From positions 31,681-73,237 of the forward strand of contig BJOX01000208.1 in NCBI GenBank assembly GCA_009731375.1: a DNA stretch of 41,557 nucleotides. The letters run 5' to 3'. The translations under genes and the position numbers were made by a program. Below, in pieces: positions 41,269-41,557 of the stretch. The notes under the pieces were generated by a model. The model was not told where the DNA came from. It was given only the letters and a program-made list of their open reading frames with translations, and did not search any database. Within the stretch, counting starts at the first letter, position 1, and each line of letters opens with the position of its first letter. The stretch is from Paulinella micropora (taxonomy: Eukaryota; Cercozoa; Imbricatea; Euglyphida).

Positions 41269-41416
41269 CAAAATGCAAAAGCAAAAAAGTAATGCGATAG
41301 CCATGTACCGCCGGCCCAGTTAGCCCACATGCTTGCCGAGTACATCCACTGCGTTTGGAAGCCCACAAGGGTGGTGTAGCTGTCCGACCCGTCGGCCGCA
41401 TCTTTGTATCCAGTCC
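20729..41416 (-). CDS. Giant multi-exon gene for a modular Cys-rich ('CC-module') protein, 5' end outside window
   Basis: I chained 59 coding exons from 41416 to a TGA at 20729. Boundaries were placed at minus-strand GT/AG sites, and reading phase agrees at every junction except the two next to gaps (after 40619 and 27613), which are inferred. Total coding length is about 5.76 kb (about 1,920 residues); exons are 39-434 bases. About 24 modules carry adjacent cysteines in the pattern C-x(2-3)-[EQ]-[EQD]-C-C-x5-C, usually followed by GxxxCPxG. There is no transmembrane segment in the visible part. Repeated disulphide-type modules, Tyr/Asn/Ser repeats and a Thr-rich end suggest a secreted wall, matrix or surface protein. 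I recognise no named family; apicomplexan oocyst-wall repeats have different cysteine spacing. Confidence 0.85.
20755..21060. repeat. AGT/ACT triplet repeat inside the last exon
   Basis: About 300 bases of (AGT)n on the plus strand, broken at intervals by GGG and GGTGG units. It encodes poly-Thr with Pro/Ala interruptions on the minus strand. Confidence 0.96.
21379..22911 (-). CDS. Large gene, exons 52-58, divergent C-terminal modules
   Basis: Exons: 22842-22911, 22570-22635, 22438-22479, 22286-22368, 21826-21881, 21575-21660, 21379-21417. They encode CGQYTCPSGMRKNMPNE, VCTPSECCGNVDQYGRLI, FIVTSEFCQFYG, TLEECEYSSYALDLSDHTAS, NPYGCYFRPNYQTLW, RNSICYCPHSVDMTRYG and YSVNIRNGFQDSG. Only one clear CC motif remains (SECCG), so the modular region tapers off before the Thr-rich end. 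All junction phases agree. The very short exons 54 and 58 rest mainly on phase and splice sites. Confidence 0.74.
22003..22245 (-). repeat. Three decayed copies of the exon 55 end plus donor
   Basis: At about 22005, 22097 and 22199 the plus strand repeats the layout of 22281-22320: GTAC/ATAC, then CGCTGGGG(A)-like sequence, GTGTGATC and GAGCGCCAT-like sequence. On the minus strand these are copies of the end of exon 55 (ALDLSDHTASPA); the two left copies keep a GT donor, and the third has lost it within a G-run. The spacing is about 90-100 bases and all lie in the intron after exon 55. An additional copy of the exon 54 end lies at 22392-22418. Confidence 0.82.
22972..23140 (-). repeat. Dispersed short element with hairpin (copy 1)
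   Basis: The segment contains GTTTTGCGGG and CCCGCAAAAC as arms of a hairpin extending into CAAATTTGAC on both sides. CACATTTTGTG and ACCGATAAA follow. A related sequence occurs at 31722-31840, so this is a dispersed repeat of about 120-160 bases, probably a MITE or SINE-like element in an intron. Confidence 0.65.
23280..23407. other. Assembly gap next to a poly-A run
   Basis: 128 Ns lie between A-rich runs in the intron after exon 51. A decayed copy of the exon 51 end (GCAGTGCACCACTCAGTTAC) lies left of it at about 23225-23268. Confidence 0.95.
23488..26846 (-). CDS. Large gene, exons 42-51, superunit d with internal duplication
   Basis: Exons: 26763-26846, 26566-26612, 26247-26359, 25768-25879, 25365-25525, 24923-25034, 24567-24685, 24230-24295, 23766-23857, 23488-23589. 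They encode GRRVMVADTESLNGFGEY, VEDCCYKL, CGDRTCPRDWVPIKS, VQECCAQVARCD, CKSGFRAINQGKICGG, YEECCEKIARCGD, VCCAPLPTC, then GRRRMAQDEQKEYSW and VQECCVTQAQCG, the last starting superunit e. Exons 45 and 47 appear identical in sequence, and exons 46 and 48 share their first half, because an 840-base unit is tandemly duplicated. Confidence 0.86.
23905..24062 (-). repeat. Two extra copies of the exon 50 start
   Basis: AGCGGTCGCA(A/G)(G/A)CTTTG...GGACGCAT occurs at 23908-23957 and 24011-24053 in addition to the real exon 50 at 23810-23857. GTGT microsatellite and GTAAGCAAGTAAGCAAAA separate the copies. On the minus strand they repeat MRPSxDSxxKVCDRF. The middle copy keeps an AG acceptor and the outer one does not. 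Confidence 0.85.
24300..24566. repeat. AAGT/GAGT tetranucleotide tract in intron
   Basis: (AAGT)n and (GAGT)n repeats with decayed copies fill the intron between exons 48 and 49. No coding signal was seen. Confidence 0.85.
24628..26340. repeat. 840-base intragenic tandem duplication
   Basis: 24628-25467 and 25468 to about 26340 are head-to-tail copies. GTCTCCACAGCGGGC recurs exactly 840 bases apart. The left 480 bases of each unit, including exon and intron, are almost identical (a few 1-2 base indels), while the right part differs by short indels, making the second unit about 30-40 bases longer. Each unit contains the PINxGKICG exon, part of the flanking CC exon and a decayed copy of an exon end with donor (about 25194 and 26045). 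Confidence 0.93.
27036..28867 (-). CDS. Large gene, exons 35-41, superunit c
   Basis: Exons: 28735-28867, 28592-28653, 28220-28385, 28014-28084, 27893-27935, 27613-27770 (runs into a gap), 27036-27145. Exon 35 adds an acidic stretch (EDDDTEKDDDDEN) before VEECCRPMDRC. The remaining blocks are YQCPRDFVPYMPPDYIC, VEQCCAPLPRCQGTC with PINAGMICGNRKAQ, MQTENGALVRSVSYS, ECCEKLPMCGDQGCG, and FEECCAPLHRCGEADCPNGW. Exons 37 and 40 each contain in one piece what superunit a splits over two or three exons. Exon 41 (YRKGSQYMGTQYGGNRDG) ends in a Lys/Asp-rich patch. Confidence 0.84.
27200..27450 (-). repeat. Three decayed copies of the exon 41 start
   Basis: GCCCATGTACTG(G)CC(G/A)GAGT occurs at about 27200 and 27282, and CCATGCACTGTCCTCCCTTGC at 27409. 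On the minus strand these repeat the start of exon 41 (YRKGSQYMG). The 27409-27445 copy keeps the acceptor (CTGTAG) and most of the motif. They are separated by GATA repeats. Confidence 0.8.
27572..27612. repeat. (GA)n-Gn tract and 10-N gap
   Basis: A GA dinucleotide run passes into 12 Gs, AA and ten Ns, right beside coding sequence of exon 40. The end of exon 40 is lost in the gap. The same compound motif occurs next to gaps at 36479-36627 and 40573-40618. Confidence 0.95.
28955..28997 (-). repeat. Decayed copy of the exon 34 end plus donor
   Basis: TTTGTACCAAGCGTCTTCCG repeats TTTGTACCACTCGTCTTCCG at 29077-29096. On the minus strand it is the NGRRV end of exon 34 with its GTACAAATAC donor, lying in the intron after that exon. 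Confidence 0.85.
29083..30123 (-). CDS. Large gene, exons 31-34, shortened superunit b
   Basis: Exons: 29903-30123, 29607-29748, 29338-29410, 29083-29150. Exon 31 opens with three copies of an ALSSSGP-type heptad, then GRRQMLQSDKDVEKEFGG and CAVKECCYRSQGLCG. Exon 32 reads DEVRIADPNTFC and QECCAPLHRCGEAQCPRGW. Exons 33-34 read VCGQYYGQLGIRRDP and NMETAPITTVNGRRV. Compared with superunits a and c it lacks the PINxGMICG, YNMESG and ECCEKLPMCG blocks, as if several exons had been lost by recombination between similar introns. Confidence 0.84.
30330..33420 (-). CDS. Large gene, exons 22-30, superunit a
   Basis: Exons: 33292-33420, 32290-32390, 31914-31965, 31596-31678, 31289-31364, 31081-31168, 30914-30982, 30758-30837, 30330-30407, together about 252 codons. 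Blocks in order: SGRRVLAGNKYEE, VEECCAPMARCGANRCPRD, VETCCANVFRCQGSC, GYRPINQGMICGTNKAG, YNMESGVIRSGVSYGYNKPQ, ECCEKLPMCGDQSCG, YEECCAPLHRCGEASCPMG and GAVCGPTYG. This is the best-separated superunit, with each block on its own exon. Exon 23 has several competing acceptors because its start is duplicated upstream (32455-33000). Confidence 0.85.
31722..31840 (-). repeat. Dispersed short element (copy 2)
   Basis: CCCGCAAAACACCTCAA, GCCGCATATGTAGTTT, CACATTTTGTGGAGGT and ACCGATAAAA match the element at 22972-23140 in order and orientation. It lies in the intron between exons 24 and 25. Confidence 0.65.
32010..32030 (-). repeat. Decayed copy of the exon 24 start
   Basis: GCATGTCTCAGCGTTCCTAC repeats GCATGTCTCAACGTCCCTAC (31950-31969), the first bases of exon 24 with its TGTAG acceptor. 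ATGT repeats separate them. Confidence 0.85.
32450..33000 (-). repeat. Array of about five extra copies of the exon 23 start
   Basis: Copies of GCCATAGGCGCACAACACTC ending CTCCACCTTAC occur near 32485, 32610 (strongly altered), 32700 (partial), 32840 and 32960, besides the exon at 32290-32390. On the minus strand each contains TAAG or CAG acceptor sequence followed by VEECCAPMA. In the two rightmost copies the exon part is interrupted by (TCTA)n and TTTGTATCCCTCCATTCATC. At least three keep a usable acceptor, so the acceptor used after exon 22 is uncertain. Confidence 0.88.
33497..37370 (-). CDS. Large gene, exons 12-21, first CC modules
   Basis: Exons: 37239-37370, 36897-36955, 36653-36743, 35869-35940, 35541-35682, 35348-35427, 35183-35241, 34864-34909, 33973-34021, 33497-33573. 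CC motifs are ELCCMAKAYC, FEECCRANP, VDECCVK followed by VPRCGDLYCPKGF, ESCCRPIPYCPSTCPSGF, ECCMPEGRCGDYECG and TCCAPLYRCNGQYCPSG. Modules here are more divergent than those further left. Exon 21 (FFPINNGNVCVGKRYNE) is a distant version of the PINxGMICG block found in later superunits. A gap and a (GA)n-Gn tract lie just left of exon 14, beyond its donor. Confidence 0.82.
33600..33782 (-). repeat. Three extra copies of the exon 21 start
   Basis: CATTGCCCTGGTTGATTGGA with GAAACCTACAGAGAG occurs at about 33608, and versions with GATCGGGTAGAAACCTTCAG at about 33680 and 33745. On the minus strand they repeat the acceptor and first codons of exon 21 (GFFPINN). The first keeps TGTAG; the other two read GAAG. 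The spacing is about 70 bases, filled by ATGT repeats. Confidence 0.88.
33871..33912 (-). repeat. Decayed copy of the exon 20 end plus donor
   Basis: GTACCGCTATGGCAGTATTC and GTTGCAGCGGTAGAGTGG repeat GTACCACTTGGGCAGTACTG... at 33969-34010. The GTAC donor is kept. Confidence 0.85.
34075..34860 (-). repeat. 58-base minisatellite with 116-base higher-order unit
   Basis: About 13 units of roughly 58 bases, each with ACAGTACAGAGCATT, fill the intron between exons 19 and 20. From about 34210 to 34670 two variants alternate (CATTACCTGATAGATTACG and CATTATGTGATACAATACG), giving a 116-base dimer repeated four times. On the minus strand seven units read TATCAG|GTAATG. Confidence 0.93.
34975..35130. 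repeat. GATTA tract and decayed copy of the exon 18 end
   Basis: (GATTA)n with GATTAGGGTGGGGATT flanks ACCGCACTGCGTCACGTCCG at 35072-35091, a copy of the exon 18 end (35181-35200), again with GT in donor position (GTCAAC). Confidence 0.8.
35895..36310 (-). repeat. 115-base tandem units carrying the exon 15 start
   Basis: CCCCGCATCTCGG occurs at about 35925, 36034, 36143 and 36288. Each is followed by (A)ACCTAACAT-type acceptor sequence, GGAGACAAT, AATTTAATACAG, and ATATAGATGTAATT. On the minus strand the copies encode VPRCGDLYCPKGF with increasing damage (Cys to Tyr in the third). Only the leftmost continues into a full exon. Confidence 0.9.
36479..36627. repeat. (GA)n-Gn tract and 89-N gap
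   Basis: A GAGA run passes into about 30 Gs and then Ns (36539-36627), just left of exon 14, in the intron following it. Confidence 0.95.
37476..39176 (-). CDS. Large gene, exons 6-11, with Tyr/Asn/Ser decapeptide repeat
   Basis: Exons: 39099-39176, 38669-38917, 38533-38571, 38127-38211, 37628-37682, 37476-37529. Exon 7 (249 bases) encodes about seven tandem units of SSNYNVNTGG and variants, ending SYEMPAYNNG. Exon 8 continues GNYGGSNYFLNN and exon 9 GGSTYTYNNAVTTAINKP before SASCALFDC. The 30-base DNA units are nearly identical, so the array expanded recently. Tyr/Asn/Gly/Ser repeats occur in structural and adhesive extracellular proteins, and tyrosines could be cross-linked; that is inference. 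Exons 10-11 read VAFIGRNLPCRAP and MESYQMQRFPECSQ. Confidence 0.82.
37780..38126 (-). repeat. Several decayed copies of the exon 9 end plus donor
   Basis: TTTACCCAAAATCATACAGC (37783), ATTACCCGCCGTCGAACAG (about 37887), TTTATCCAAAATCGAATG (about 38030) and TTGACCCGCAATGAG (about 38085) repeat GTTTACCCGCAATCGAACAG (38121). On the minus strand they are copies of CALFDCG with a GT donor. AAGCGACTTGGGTTTGTTGA at 37921 repeats the middle of the same exon (INKPKS). They are embedded in ATGT repeats. Confidence 0.85.
38236..38385. mobile_element. Hairpin MITE-like element in intron
   Basis: The segment is a nearly perfect foldback of about 150 bases. Outer arms are CACATAAAAGCATTCA and its complement, inner arms carry ATTACCTAGGTAATT, and the core arms are GGTTGGCTTCCCGGGGAAATT with its complement. 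It shares outer ends and a GGTAATTACC-like block with 40862-41022. No TSD was resolved. Confidence 0.8.
39178..39430. repeat. TTACA/TACAT repeat tract in intron 5
   Basis: (CATTA)n and (CATA)n repeats with no coding content fill the space between exon 6 and the tandem units. Confidence 0.85.
39430..39890 (-). repeat. Tandem units with exon 6-like starts, and a decayed exon 5 end
   Basis: CAGGCTGGGTGATACCGCCTAC occurs four times (about 39435, 39565, 39688, 39794) in units with ATACATAAG(C/T)CGC and ACATAGAATACATC, spaced about 103-130 bases. On the minus strand each has a TGTAG acceptor and then SGITQP in the exon 6 phase, resembling the SGMTMRG start of exon 6. At 39850-39888 a copy of the exon 5 end (MVKVLGGCSVQ) with its GTATGTAATTTT donor is present. 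Confidence 0.72.
39987..41416 (-). CDS. Large gene, exons 1-5 (N-terminal part in window)
   Basis: Exons (minus): 41309-41416, 41028-41114, 40619-40724 (runs into a gap), 40294-40399, 39987-40084. They encode YKDAADGSDSYTTLVGFQTQ, IGCDPCSRCNNQLTVLNMQF, KLGEGYVNALPDGVFGV, LGKAIMVCLFNKVPTEEFSC and ADEMVKVLGGCSVQ. This part has scattered cysteines but no CC module, so it is probably a separate N-terminal domain. No fold was recognised. Near 40545-40560 a second AATGCA...GTGTTTGGAGTAAG string resembles the end of exon 3 with a donor, so the true exon 3 end may lie left of the gap. Confidence 0.78.
40405..40618. repeat. GA microsatellite, second (GA)n-Gn tract and 10-N gap
   Basis: (GA)n at 40403-40441 lies upstream of the exon 4 acceptor, giving a CT-rich polypyrimidine tract on the coding strand. 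At 40573-40600 GA passes into about 17 Gs, then AAAAAACAA and ten Ns, interrupting exon 3. Confidence 0.93.
40862..41022. mobile_element. MITE-like element ending six bases from a splice donor
   Basis: Ends are ACATATGAAAGCATACAA and its near complement TTGTATGCTTTCATGT. Inside are GGTAATTACC and two direct copies of TTTCCGGGAA(C/G)TTGACCACAT. The outer ends match those of 38236-38385. The right end stops about six bases from the exon 2 boundary at 41028. Confidence 0.72.
41186..41272. repeat. 10-N gap, poly-A and GA run
   Basis: Ten Ns (41186-41195) are followed by about 35 A and (GA)n. On the minus strand this is a CT-T pyrimidine tract upstream of exon 2. Confidence 0.95.
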
Positions 41417-41557
41417 CTACCACATCCATACATGAATACATGATAACTATGTACATGCAGTGCTTGAAGAGTTGTGTGCGGAAGTGAGCGTTGTGTGTCT
41501 ATGTATGTGTGCGGCAAGGGGGAGGGGGGGGGGGGGGGGGGGGGGGTAGGGGGGGAG
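41417..41557. other. Intron sequence and G-run at the window end
   Basis: No further exon was found upstream of 41416. The window ends in a long G-rich run (41519-41557). The 5' end of the large gene lies beyond it. Confidence 0.6.

Noticed and set aside
20729-41416. Assignment to apicomplexan oocyst-wall (COWP) proteins
   Set aside because: Those repeats lack the adjacent CC and have different cysteine spacing, so the resemblance is only general.
22821-41517. Many short ORFs rich in Tyr, Ile, Ser or Cys across the introns
   Set aside because: They come from ATGT, GATA and TACA repeats and cross splice sites. The spliced model explains the coding parts.

Overview
The window is eukaryotic. 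It has many small exons with GT...AG introns, Ty3-type retroelement proteins, piggyBac-type DNA transposons with TTAA target sites, dense microsatellites and several assembly gaps. A protist or alga with a repeat-rich genome fits best, but no single gene fixes the lineage. I see no tRNA, rRNA, CRISPR array or bacterial-style operon.

Layout. (1) 1-2.2 kb: an exon-like ORF with a Cys-rich finger and an acidic tail, then a CCATAC-type satellite array containing a gap. (2) 2.2-14.3 kb: a retroelement block. On the minus strand, read right to left, it holds a gag leader, a long intact gag-protease ORF, a rearranged junction, a second long ORF of unknown function and a broken RT-RNase H-integrase pol. 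A plus-strand reading frame with a duplicated Cys domain lies between the minus-strand ORFs and pol. (3) 14.3-15.9 kb: no recognised gene, plus a long GATA microsatellite. (4) 15.88-18.85 kb: a piggyBac-type element with perfect TIRs and TTAA duplication, followed at 19.08-20.22 kb by a 5'-truncated second copy. (5) 20.7-41.4 kb: one large minus-strand gene that enters from beyond the right edge.

The large gene is the main result. I could chain 59 coding exons (about 5.76 kb of coding sequence, about 1,920 residues) with consistent GT/AG sites and reading phase from 41416 down to a TGA at 20729. The two boundaries at gaps (near 40.6 and 27.6 kb) are inferred. The product is a modular Cys-rich protein with about 24 'CC' modules of the type C-x(2-3)-[EQ]-[EQD]-C-C-x5-C, a Tyr/Asn/Ser decapeptide repeat and a Thr-rich mucin-like C-terminus encoded by an ACT triplet repeat. 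The composition suggests an extracellular, wall or matrix protein, but the N-terminus and any signal peptide lie outside the window. The CC modules form four or five superunits of up to about 250 residues, and the copies differ in intron content.

The most unusual signal lies in the introns of this gene. At about 17 exons a piece spanning one exon edge and its splice site is tandemly duplicated into the adjacent intron, often several times, as decaying copies. Many donors are also the first unit of an ATGT or ATCT microsatellite. One intron carries about 13 minisatellite units, several with abutting AG|GT sequences that could act as zero-length (recursive) splice sites. This looks like a locus evolving by repeated slippage and duplication at splice junctions.
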